Part shown: in pieces, positions 54,601 through 60,333 of the stretch
Layout: every line of letters begins with the position of its first letter
Numbering within the stretch: position 1 is the stretch's first letter
Source of the DNA: Dicaeum eximium
Lineage: Eukaryota > Chordata > Aves > Passeriformes > Dicaeidae
Direction: 5' to 3'
DNA length: 64,000 nucleotides
Assembly: GCA_013396995.1 (NCBI GenBank)
Contig: VWZP01003839.1
Span: 2,379,342-2,443,341, forward strand
The notes under the pieces: generated by a model
Databases searched by the model: none
What the model saw: only the letters and a program-made list of their open reading frames with translations
What the model was told of the DNA's origin: nothing
Program-made: the position numbers and the translations under genes

Positions 54601-57600
54601 CTTGGCAGGTTTACAAAATCTCTCCATTGTTGTATTCATTTTCAAAACACCCTTATGTGTTATGTCACCTGTAAGATAAAATTGTATTTTCCATCATAGA
54701 AATTCACTGCCATTTAGATCTGAATAAAGAGAAGGAATTCAGCTGGAATATGATTGTGTTACTTTTGATTCAAGACCACAGACAAACCTGGACATGGAAC
54801 CTTCTCACACTTCTCTGTCTCACGCCCATTTCCCACACAGTTTTTCCCACCCATCTGGGGAATAGGAGAATTGCAGAGGCGGATGCGGGTGATATTTCCC
54901 ACTCCACAGGTAACTGAACAGGAAGACCAGGGAGACCAGTGACTCCAGCCACCATCTTGACGTACTGCCAGAGAAAAGAGCAAATCTCAAGCAAACAGTC
55001 CACCTGCAGCAGTAATACAAATTCCCTTGTGAGATTAGCCTTCTAAAGAGCCTCTCACCACATCTGATGAATGGCCCATCTCTTTCCCACCATTTCACTT
55101 ACGAAGCCCAGTATGCCAGCTCAGGTACTCAAGAACAACTTTCTTAGGAATTTCAGTAACCAGTGTATGGCTAACAATTATGTCAGACATTTTACTTGAA
55201 AATAAACTTTTCCAATGAAACAAACACCTGTTCAAAATGCACATTTGGATATCTAGCAGTCTCAGCTGCTAGATATTGCATTAGGTATTATATTAGCCTG
55301 GATATCATAGGTACTTGCAATAGCATTAACTACACTTCTGGAATATCATCATTGTAAGTGCCTTAAATAAAAAAGCAGTGTGATATTTTGCAGAAATCTT
55401 CCATAATTAGTATATTCATAAACATGGCTAACTTAATGGAATGGCCCAACAATCATTGAATGGCACAGGTAAGCACAGCCTTGCATATATGTTTACAAAC
55501 TAAGTGCTGTCTCCAAACTGAATTCAAACAAAAGACTCTAGTTCATAATGTTAAAGAAGGGATCACTCATCATCTTTTTTTTTTAACATAGCTGAGCCCA
55601 GGATATACATATCTATCAAATTGTCAGGAAAGGGACAAATATCTGAAAGGGGAAAATCGGCAAAGAATCTAATGACAGCTACTTTAATTGTGCATATAGG
55701 GTTTCTCAAGTACTGTCCTGACTAAACTCAGTTTTGCTTTGAGATGTCCAAAGAAGCTTTTAAAAAGGAAGATATTTATTACTTACTGCGATGGTCACAT
55801 TTCTTAAAGCTGCACATCCTTGTTTGGATGTGTGGGCCTGTACAAGCACTCCTGGTGACATCACACGACCTTCCTCGCATCTGTGTCCCAGAGCCACAGG
55901 TAACTGAGCACTTTGTCCAGTCGGACCATGGTGACCAGCCCTCCTCACTGTCATCAGCTGCAGAGCAAAAGGTAAGAAAAAAGTGCTTAGCTTTGAAAGT
56001 TGCTCTATTATTCTATTTAGAAGATATTATCTTCTCTTTTTCTGCAGAATTCATACTCTAACATTTATATCTCTCCTTTTCTAATTTTGCTTTCCCAAGC
56101 TGCCACTGATGTTATGGAATTATGGTGTAATATAATGAGAGGTTAGTTCAGATAAGAACCTGGATCTTCATGAACTTGTATGCAGAGTGTTTTCACAAGG
56201 CACTGATCATTGAAGGAAGAACATCTTATCTCTAGAATGGACTGAGCCAAAGCCTGAGTCCAAACTGCCTTGGCTTCAGAATAGGTCAGTATGATGAGAT
56301 GTGGCCCCACCTTTGAAAGTTGCATAATGATGAACACGATCAAGAGCACATTGTAAGAATTTTTTTGCCCTGAATGGGCAAAAAAATGTGAAACATGACC
56401 AGGGAGAAGCATGCTCTTACCATTTTATGACCAAGGTAGCTAAGCAGGTTATCTTTATTCTAAGCAACCAATATAATCATCGAAGACAGACTAAGTCCTT
56501 CAGAAGGTAACTTCAAGCACCCAAATTATTTTGTATGATCTTTCTATACATACAAGTTCTATATTTGATCTTACCTGCCTTGACATCTTACTTGTTTTGA
56601 GCTTTCAAAAACACTAGTAGTGATTTTAAATAACACCAAAGACTATTTATCTTTCTCCTCAGCTAAATACTCACAGTGAGAGCAGACTGGACAGCATTCA
56701 CCTTCAACAAAAACTGGATCAGCACAGGAAACTGCTGGGCAGGTGATTTGATTGCACACAATTTTGGAATCCTAAAGGCAAAGAAATCAATTTACTGATT
56801 TATACTCACAGAGACGTAAATGAAGGTGGGATCTGTGGAAGTTTCATGTGTGGAAATGTTTTGATTTGTTCTATCATGGACATGGGGACTACTTTTTATG
56901 AACGTCATTAAGGCCAGCCAAGCTCTAAGTAAATATTACCTGCTGTGGACAGTTGAGCTGGAACTCCATTTCTGCAGAGAAGAATGTTTCCAAAACCTTA
57001 CCTGGCAAATGCACTTGGTGCAGCTATCCACAATCCAGCTTTCATTATCTGCAAAGACACGGCCATCCTGCCAGCAAACTGGTTGGTTCTTCAATGTTTT
57101 GTTAGGCCCAATCAGTTCCCACATAATTTGGTTCTCTTCAGACTAGAAGANACTCAAGAACAACTTTCTTAGGAATTTCAGTAACCAGTGTATGGCTAAC
57201 AATTATGTCAGACATTTTACTTGAAAATAAACTTTTCCAATGAAACAAACACCTGTTCAAAATGCACATTTGGATATCTAGCAGTCTCAGCTGCTAGATA
57301 TTGCATTAGGTATTATATTAGCCTGGATATCATAGGTACTTGCAATAGCATTAACTACACTTCTGGAATATCATCATTGTAAGTGCCTTAAATAAAAAAG
57401 CAGTGTGATATTTTGCAGAAATCTTCCATAATTAGTATATTCATAAACATGGCTAACTTAATGGAATGGCCCAACAATCATTGAATGGCACAGGTAAGCA
57501 CAGCCTTGCATATATGTTTACAAACTAAGTGCTGTCTCCAAACTGAATTCAAACAAAAGACTCTAGTTCATAATGTTAAAGAAGGGATCACTCATCATCT

Positions 57601-60333
57601 TTTTTTTTTAACATAGCTGAGCCCAGGATATACATATCTATCAAATTGTCAGGAAAGGGACAAATATCTGAAAGGGGAAAATCGGCAAAGAATCTAATGA
57701 CAGCTACTTTAATTGTGCATATAGGGTTTCTCAAGTACTGTCCTGACTAAACTCAGTTTTGCTTTGAGATGTCCAAAGAAGCTTTTAAAAAGGAAGATAT
57801 TTATTACTTACTGCGATGGTCACATTTCTTAAAGCTGCACATCCTTGTTTGGATGTGTGGGCCTGTACAAGCACTCCTGGTGACATCACACGACCTTCCT
57901 CGCATCTGTGTCCCAGAGCCACAGGTAACTGAGCACTTTGTCCAGTCGGACCATGGTGACCAGCCCTCCTCACTGTCATCAGCTGCAGAGCAAAAGGTAA
58001 GAAAAAAGTGCTTAGCTTTGAAAGTTGCTCTATTATTCTATTTAGAAGATATTATCTTCTCTTTTTCTGCAGAATTCATACTCTAACATTTATATCTCTC
58101 CTTTTCTAATTTTGCTTTCCCAAGCTGCCACTGATGTTATGGAATTATGGTGTAATATAATGAGAGGTTAGTTCAGATAAGAACCTGGATCTTCATGAAC
58201 TTGTATGCAGAGTGTTTTCACAAGGCACTGATATCTTCTCTTTTTCTGCAGAATTCATACTCTAACATTTATATCTCTCCTTTTCTAATTTTGCTTTCCC
58301 AAGCTGCCACTGATGTTATGGAATTATGGTGTAATATAATGAGAGGTTAGTTCAGATAAGAACCTGGATCTTCATGAACTTGTATGCAGAGTGTTTTCAC
58401 AAGGCACTGATCATTGAAGGAAGAACATCTTATCTCTAGAATGGACTGAGCCAAAGCCTGAGTCCAAACTGCCTTGGCTTCAGAATAGGTCAGTATGATG
58501 AGATGTGGCCCCACCTTTGAAAGTTGCATAATGATGAACACGATCAAGAGCACATTGTAAGAATTTTTTTGCCCTGAATGGGCAAAAAAATGTGAAACAT
58601 GACCAGGGAGAAGCATGCTCTTACCATTTTATGACCAAGGTAGCTAAGCAGGTTATCTTTATTCTAAGCAACCAATATAATCATCGAAGACAGACTAAGT
58701 CCTTCAGAAGGTAACTTCAAGCACCCAAATTATTTTGTATGATCTTTGTATACATACAAGTTCTATATTTGATCTTACCTGCCTTGACATCTTACTTGTT
58801 TTGAGCTTTCAAAAACACTAGTAGTGATTTTAAATAACACCAAAGACTATTTATCTTTCTCCTCAGCTAAATACTCACAGTGAGAGCAGACTGGACAGCA
58901 TTCACCTTCAACAAAAACTGGATCAGCACAGGAAACTGCTGGGCAGGTGATTTGATTGCACACAATTTTGGAATCCTAAAGGCAAAGAAATCAATTTACT
59001 GATTTATACTCACAGAGACGTAAATGAAGGTGGGATCTGTGGAAGTTTCATGTGTGGAAATGTTTTGATTTGTTCTATCATGGACATGGGGACTACTTTT
59101 TATGAACGTCATTAAGGCCAGCCAAGCTCTAAGTAAATATTACCTGCTGTGGACAGTTGAGCTGGAACTCCATTTCTGCAGAGAAGAATGTTTCCAAAAC
59201 CTTACCTGGCAAATGCACTTGGTGCAGCTATCCACAATCCAGCTTTCATTATCTGCAAAGACACGGCCATCCTGCCAGCAAACTGGTTGGTTCTTCAATG
59301 TTTTGTTAGGCCCAATCAGTTCCCACATAATTTGGTTCTCTTCAGACTAGAAGATGAAGTTAATTAAAACAAACTGTGTATTTTATAAGTAAACTGTTTT
59401 AAATAGACAAAACAGGCATGACTGGACTTAATTCTTCCATCAAAAACTGTATTTTTACATATTTATGTACATAAGGAAGATGATCTAAAGTACTGCAGTC
59501 CATCATAGCAATTCTTCTAGCAATGGTACAAACAGTCACATGATACTAAGGGAAACCTGTTCTTAGCTGTTTTGCTTTCCTCTAGTACAGCTCATCTTTA
59601 GGTGAAAAGATTTCAGTCCTGACACATATGGCATACTAATAAAATTACTTCAGAAATAATTAGCTGATTCAAAATAAGAAGAGGGCCAGACTTCAGCAAA
59701 ACATCACCATCGTACTTCAACTATGAAAATCCCATACATTTGCTTGCAGTTTAGGTACCCCATGTAGCCACTTACTGAGGTATTCATAAATGGTGTAAAC
59801 ATGGTAATAAGGCTTTGACAGTATGCAAGCAAGGTTGGGATTGCTAGCTTTCAATTTCCAAACCTTTAGAAGGATTTCCCCTGTGTATGAGTGCATGTGT
59901 GTGTGTGCTCTTTTAAAGCCAAAAAACCAAGTGAAAACCAAGCCTTGATTAAAGTGTTATACTCAAGAAGTACCAAACTAGTCTCAATGAAAAGAGGACA
60001 TCTTTACATTACGTAGATATGCTAACAGGTGTTCATATGTAATACAGAAATCTCTATTAAATGCCCTGGTACAAAACAAGGAAGGAAAGAGCACTGCACA
60101 GCAGACCTCTGTTTGTTCTCCAGACCTGCAGATACATACCACTTTTTGGAGGTTATCAGCCAGGTTGTTCACCACGATGCGCAGGCCGGTGAGCTCTGTG
60201 AACATTGATCCCAGCTCTTCACAGGAGCGGTCACAGAACTCCGCCTTCCCCGGTTTCTCACCCACGTACTCTGTTGTGACAGCGGGGCTCAAGTGAAGGA
60301 TTTCAGTGCTCTCGTTGATGGTGTTCACTTCAG
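36685..60333 (-). CDS. THBS2: Thrombospondin-2 coding region, 18 exons, 5' part outside the window
   Basis: THBS2 is a secreted, trimeric, calcium-binding matricellular glycoprotein that modulates cell-matrix adhesion, angiogenesis and collagen assembly. Eighteen exons, all with GT-AG introns and matching phases, give about 939 residues. In order they encode the oligomerisation cysteines, a VWC domain, three type 1 repeats, three EGF-like modules, type 3 calcium repeats and the C-terminal domain, ending in TGA. THBS2 rather than THBS1 is indicated by CWQDGR in VWC, NITRIRLCNSP in the second type 1 repeat and DGCLSNPCFPG in EGF1. N-glycosylation sequons NES, NIT, NGT, NAT and NST lie where human THBS2 has them. 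Residue numbers in the exon entries assume the human total of 1172. The signal peptide and laminin-G-like domain are absent, so their exons must lie above 64000. Exons 2-4 appear twice because of a duplicated block (see 55127-59354). Confidence 0.97.
36693..37249 (-). other. THBS2: THBS2 intron e17-e18
   Basis: 557 bp with donor gttagt and acceptor tttctttcag. No other feature was seen. Confidence 0.88.
37250..37389 (-). CDS. THBS2: THBS2 exon e17, end of the C-terminal domain
   Basis: This 140-bp exon has acceptor ctttacag|AGTTCT and donor CAGAG|gttagt. It encodes VLVYEGKQVMVDSGPIYDTT, then FAGGRLGLFVFSQEMVYFSD and LKYECR (about residues 1124-1170), leaving one base (G). The penultimate residues match the THBS C-terminus. 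Confidence 0.97.
37390..39651 (-). other. THBS2: THBS2 intron e16-e17
   Basis: 2262 bp. Open frames of about 100 codons on both strands at 37800-38124 overlap each other and match nothing known. No repeat was recognised. Confidence 0.88.
39652..39749 (-). CDS. THBS2: THBS2 exon e16, C-terminal domain
   Basis: This 98-bp exon has acceptor tactgtag|GTGCGT and donor ATAAA|gtaaga. It encodes VRTLWHDPKNIGWKDYTAYR, then WHLIHRPKTGLI (about residues 1092-1123), leaving AA of a Lys codon. The donor lies inside an AT-rich stretch. Confidence 0.96.
39750..40581 (-). other. THBS2: THBS2 intron e15-e16
   Basis: 832 bp carrying the CR1 fragment at 40017. Confidence 0.9.
40017..40200 (-). mobile_element. 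CR1 LINE fragment in a THBS2 intron
   Basis: The plus strand reads tcacagaatcagccaaattg, then agacccccagggatcatcaa, gactcctggccatgcaaagg and ttgtccaaatgcttctggaa, a CR1 3' end in reverse orientation. It lies between exons e15 and e16. Related sequence may continue to about 40290 but is not clear. Confidence 0.82.
40582..40853 (-). CDS. THBS2: THBS2 exon e15, C-terminal lectin-like domain
   Basis: This 272-bp exon has acceptor cctctcccag|GCTACG and donor GACAG|gtgaga. It encodes YDEFSSVDFSGTFYVNTDRD, then DDYAGFVFGYQSSSRFYVLM and KVVNSTTGTGEHLRNALWHT (about residues 1001-1091). This is the most conserved part of thrombospondins and carries an NST sequon. It ends in phase 0. Confidence 0.98.
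40854..41309 (-). other. THBS2: THBS2 intron e14-e15
   Basis: 456 bp; nothing else was seen. Confidence 0.9.
41310..41537 (-). CDS. THBS2: THBS2 exon e14, last type 3 repeat with RGD and start of the C-terminal domain
   Basis: This 228-bp exon has acceptor gcttgcag|GTGATG and donor GTAG|gtgagt. It reads GDGRGDICKDDFDNDNVPD, then CPENNAISETDFRKFQMVPL and DPNWVIRHQGKELVQTANSD (about residues 925-1000). The RGD tripeptide (41521-41529) is at the integrin-binding position known in thrombospondins 1 and 2. A Tyr codon at 41476-41478 replaces an Asp that human THBS1 and THBS2 have. Confidence 0.97.
41538..44429 (-). other. THBS2: THBS2 intron e13-e14
   Basis: 2892 bp, AT-rich, with the 16-bp tandem repeat near 42225 and a short direct repeat of gtggatagaacac near 41694-41730. 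No other feature was seen. Confidence 0.9.
42225..42257. repeat. Short tandem repeat of about 16 bp, two units
   Basis: The unit aatattaatggaaat occurs twice in a row within the intron between exons e13 and e14. Confidence 0.8.
44430..44664 (-). CDS. THBS2: THBS2 exon e13, type 3 calcium repeats
   Basis: This 235-bp exon has acceptor ttggggtag|ACTGAT and donor AGATG|gtaaga. It encodes TDADNDLVGDQCDNNEDIDE, then DGHQNNQDNCPYIPNANQAD and on to DRDNCRLRHNPGQEDSD (about residues 847-924). It covers the core of the calcium-binding wire domain and leaves one base (G). Confidence 0.97.
44665..45086 (-). other. THBS2: THBS2 intron e12-e13
   Basis: 422 bp; nothing else was seen. Confidence 0.9.
45087..45205 (-). 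CDS. THBS2: THBS2 exon e12, type 3 calcium repeats
   Basis: This 119-bp exon has acceptor ccccccctag|ACATTT and donor CCAG|gtaaat. With the carried G it reads DIFNERDNCPYVYNTDQSDT, then DGDGVGDQCDNCPLMHNPDQ (about residues 807-846). It ends in phase 0. Confidence 0.96.
45206..46638 (-). other. THBS2: THBS2 intron e11-e12
   Basis: 1433 bp; no repeat or coding signal was recognised. Confidence 0.9.
46639..46798 (-). CDS. THBS2: THBS2 exon e11, type 3 calcium repeats
   Basis: This 160-bp exon has acceptor cttactag|GACAAT and donor AGATG|gtatga. It encodes DNCPLLFNPRQFDYDKDEVG, then DRCDNCPYVHNPAQIDTDNN and GEGDSCAVDIDGD (about residues 754-806), leaving one base. The paired CDNCP cysteines and Asp-rich loops are diagnostic. 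Confidence 0.96.
46799..48577 (-). other. THBS2: THBS2 intron e10-e11
   Basis: 1779 bp, AT-rich; nothing else was seen. Confidence 0.9.
48578..48685 (-). CDS. THBS2: THBS2 exon e10, type 3 calcium repeats
   Basis: This 108-bp exon (36 codons) has acceptor ttggccag|GATAAC and donor ACAAA|gtaaga. It reads DNCPLLPNSGQEDFDKDGKG, then DACDEDDDNDGVEDDK, with the DxDxDG-type calcium ligands of thrombospondin type 3 repeats (about residues 718-753). Confidence 0.96.
48686..51779 (-). other. THBS2: THBS2 intron e9-e10
   Basis: 3094 bp, the largest complete intron in the window. It has the 20-bp tandem repeat near 49108. A GC-richer island at about 50600-51180 has overlapping open frames on both strands that I could not identify. 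Confidence 0.9.
49108..49153. repeat. Short tandem repeat of about 20 bp, two units
   Basis: Two neighbouring imperfect units contain ggaaagt, then acta or actg, then cacagcaatg. They lie in the intron between exons e9 and e10. Confidence 0.75.
51780..51998 (-). CDS. THBS2: THBS2 exon e9, third EGF-like module and start of the calcium-rich region
   Basis: This 219-bp exon (73 codons) has acceptor atttgtag|GTCTGT and donor GAAG|gtaggt. It encodes VCEPENPCKDKTHSCHK, then CIYLGHFSDPMYKCEC and GYAGDGRICGEDSDLDGWPN, ending NATYHCVK (about residues 645-717). The NAT sequon and GEDSDLDGWPN are typical of the transition from EGF3 to the type 3 repeats. Confidence 0.97.
51999..53048 (-). other. THBS2: THBS2 intron e8-e9
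   Basis: 1050 bp; nothing else was seen. Confidence 0.9.
53049..53201 (-). CDS. THBS2: THBS2 exon e8, second EGF-like module
   Basis: This 153-bp exon (51 codons) has acceptor ttacctgcag|TGTATA and donor GCAA|gtaagt. It encodes CIAVSDVCFKVNQVHRCVN, then PGFHCLPCPPRYKG and VGLEVAKTEKQ, about residues 594-644. It sits only 106 bp from exon e7. Confidence 0.96.
53308..53435 (-). CDS. THBS2: THBS2 exon e7, first EGF-like module
   Basis: This 128-bp exon has acceptor tttgccag|ATGGGT and donor GATGAG|gtattg. With the carried G it reads DGCLSNPCFPGAEC, then PDGSWSCGACPAGYLGNGTIC and EDLDE, a six-cysteine EGF module (about residues 551-593) with an NGT sequon. It ends in phase 0. Confidence 0.96.
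53436..53876 (-). other. THBS2: THBS2 intron e6-e7
   Basis: 441 bp, AT-rich; nothing else was seen. Confidence 0.9.
53877..54050 (-). CDS. THBS2: THBS2 exon e6, third type 1 repeat
   Basis: This 174-bp exon has acceptor atatctcag|TGAATGG and donor ATTG|gttggt. It encodes VNGQWGPWSPWSACTVTCGG, then IRERSRLCNSPEPQYGGKPC, ending CNKKDCPI (about residues 493-550). The donor is weaker than its neighbours (gttggt), but it is the GT that restores Asp at the next junction. Confidence 0.95.
54051..54787 (-). other. THBS2: THBS2 intron e5-e6
   Basis: 737 bp; nothing else was seen. Confidence 0.9.
54788..54964 (-). CDS. THBS2: THBS2 exon e5, second type 1 repeat
   Basis: This 177-bp exon has acceptor ctctggcag|TACGTC and donor CCAG|gtttgt. 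It reads RQDGGWSHWSPWSSCSVTCG, then VGNITRIRLCNSP and QMGGKNC, covering about residues 434-492. It has the six-cysteine type 1 repeat pattern, a WSHWSPW motif, CSVTCG and an NIT sequon. It ends with one leftover base (G). Confidence 0.96.
54965..55786 (-). other. THBS2: THBS2 intron e4-e5
   Basis: 822 bp. The duplicated block begins inside it at 55127, and it contains the hairpin at 55249. Confidence 0.88.
55249..55276. repeat. Perfect 11-bp inverted repeat (hairpin) in an intron
   Basis: The left arm atatctagcag (55249-55259), the loop tctcag and the right arm ctgctagatat (55266-55276) form a perfect stem. It recurs at 57274-57301 in the second block copy. Confidence 0.85.
55787..55957 (-). 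CDS. THBS2: Duplicate of THBS2 exon e4 (first block copy)
   Basis: This repeats the first type 1 repeat exon, 2025 bp from 57812-57982, with the same translation (EEGWSPWSDW, CSVTCG). It is the copy next to exon e5 and joins it in phase: A + TA = Ile, then RQDGGWSHW. Either e4 copy gives the correct junction. Confidence 0.87.
55958..56674 (-). other. THBS2: THBS2 intron e3-e4, block copy 1
   Basis: 717 bp with one 179-bp unit (56029-56207) and the hairpin at 56359. Confidence 0.85.
56359..56387. repeat. Perfect 12-bp inverted repeat (hairpin) in an intron
   Basis: The left arm atttttttgccc (56359-56370), a five-base loop tgaat and the right arm gggcaaaaaaat (56376-56387) form a perfect stem. 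It recurs at 58563-58591 in the second block copy. No function is inferred. Confidence 0.85.
56675..56771 (-). CDS. THBS2: Duplicate of THBS2 exon e3 (first block copy)
   Basis: This repeats the second VWC exon, 2204 bp from 58879-58975. Splice sites and coding sequence are intact. Only one of the two copies can belong in a full-length message. Confidence 0.85.
57002..57142 (-). CDS. THBS2: Duplicate of THBS2 exon e2 (first block copy)
   Basis: This is an identical second occurrence of the first VWC exon, 2204 bp from its twin, inside the duplicated block. It is not independent coding content if the block is an assembly artefact. If spliced after the e4 copy at 57812-57982, the leftover A plus TCTGAA reads ATC TGA, an immediate stop. 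Confidence 0.85.
57143..57811 (-). other. Artificial intergap stretch between block copies
   Basis: This joins the acceptor side of the copy 1 e2 exon to the donor side of the copy 2 e4 exon across the N. If the block is an artefact, this intron does not exist. Confidence 0.8.
57151..57151. other. Assembly N at the duplication junction
   Basis: A single ambiguous base sits exactly between the end of block copy 1 and the start of copy 2. It looks like a nominal gap placeholder between contigs. Confidence 0.9.
57812..57982 (-). CDS. THBS2: THBS2 exon e4, first type 1 repeat (second block copy)
   Basis: This 171-bp exon has acceptor ctctgcag|CTGATG and donor CGCA|gtaagt. It encodes EEGWSPWSDWTKCSVTCGSG and ends at CSFKKCDHR, about residues 377-433. 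The WSPW motif and CSVTCG core are the glycosaminoglycan- and CD36-binding elements known for thrombospondin type 1 repeats. It leaves one base (A) that must join TA of exon e5 to give Ile. The identical copy is at 55787-55957. Confidence 0.93.
57983..58878 (-). other. THBS2: THBS2 intron e3-e4, block copy 2
   Basis: 896 bp, longer than the copy 1 intron by exactly the 179-bp extra unit. Confidence 0.88.
58054..58411. repeat. 179-bp tandem repeat, two units, only in copy 2
   Basis: Unit 1 (58054-58232) begins atcttctctttttctgcag and ends ggcactgat. Unit 2 (58233-58411) repeats it immediately. Copy 1 has a single unit at 56029-56207. It lies in the intron between exons e3 and e4. Confidence 0.95.
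58879..58975 (-). CDS. THBS2: THBS2 exon e3, VWC domain second half (second block copy)
   Basis: This 97-bp exon has acceptor ctttag|GATTCC and donor CACT|gtgagt. It encodes DSKIVCNQITCP and then VEGECCPVC, the cysteine-rich end of the VWC domain (about residues 345-376). It ends with one base of a split serine codon that exon e4 completes. The same exon is present at 56675-56771. Confidence 0.93.
59206..59346 (-). CDS. THBS2: THBS2 exon e2, VWC domain first half (second block copy)
   Basis: This 141-bp exon (47 codons, phase 0 at both ends) has acceptor tag|TCTGAAGAG and donor CCAG|gtaagg. It reads SEENQIMWELIG, then CWQDGRVFADNESW, then DSCTKCICQ, covering about residues 298-344. It lies in the copy adjacent to exon e1, so it is the one naturally joined to the upstream exon. 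An identical exon sits at 57002-57142. Confidence 0.93.
59347..60139 (-). other. THBS2: THBS2 intron e1-e2
   Basis: 793 bp with a short GT-rich run near 59895-59908. No other feature was seen. Confidence 0.9.
60140..60333 (-). CDS. THBS2: THBS2 exon e1 in window: linker and oligomerisation segment
   Basis: This 194-bp exon covers about residues 233-297. The acceptor is a pyrimidine tract ending in ctaccag, and the donor is GTG|gtatgt. It begins with two bases of a split codon and ends in phase 0. The translation contains TTEYVG and CDRSCEELGSM, closely matching human THBS2 between the N-terminal domain and VWC. The two cysteines in CDRSC are those that disulphide-link the trimer in this family, and the following TGLRIVVNNLADNLQKV is heptad-like. 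The acceptor could instead be six bases further in. Confidence 0.93.

Larger units (their letters stand above)
55127..57150. repeat. Duplicated block, copy 1 (2024 bp)
   Basis: This copy starts at actcaagaacaact and ends at gactagaaga, just before the N at 57151. It is repeated at an offset of 2025 bp for the first part and 2204 bp for the rest. It carries one copy each of THBS2 exons e2, e3 and e4. The sharp start and end at an N suggest a contig join rather than a biological breakpoint. Confidence 0.97.
57152..59354. repeat. Duplicated block, copy 2 (2203 bp)
   Basis: This copy repeats 55127-57150 nearly base for base. Two differences were found by eye: an extra 179-bp tandem unit starting near 58054, and a single base (g at 58748 against c at 56544). 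Beyond 59354 the sequence continues into unique intron leading to exon e1. Confidence 0.97.

Noticed and set aside
55127..59354. A genuine domain duplication giving THBS2 extra VWC and type 1 repeats
   Set aside because: The extra exon set is 409 nt and out of frame, introns are near-identical, and an N lies at the junction. An assembly artefact explains all three.
36685..60333. THBS1 as the identity of the gene
   Set aside because: Characteristic stretches in VWC, the second type 1 repeat and EGF1 match THBS2 rather than THBS1.
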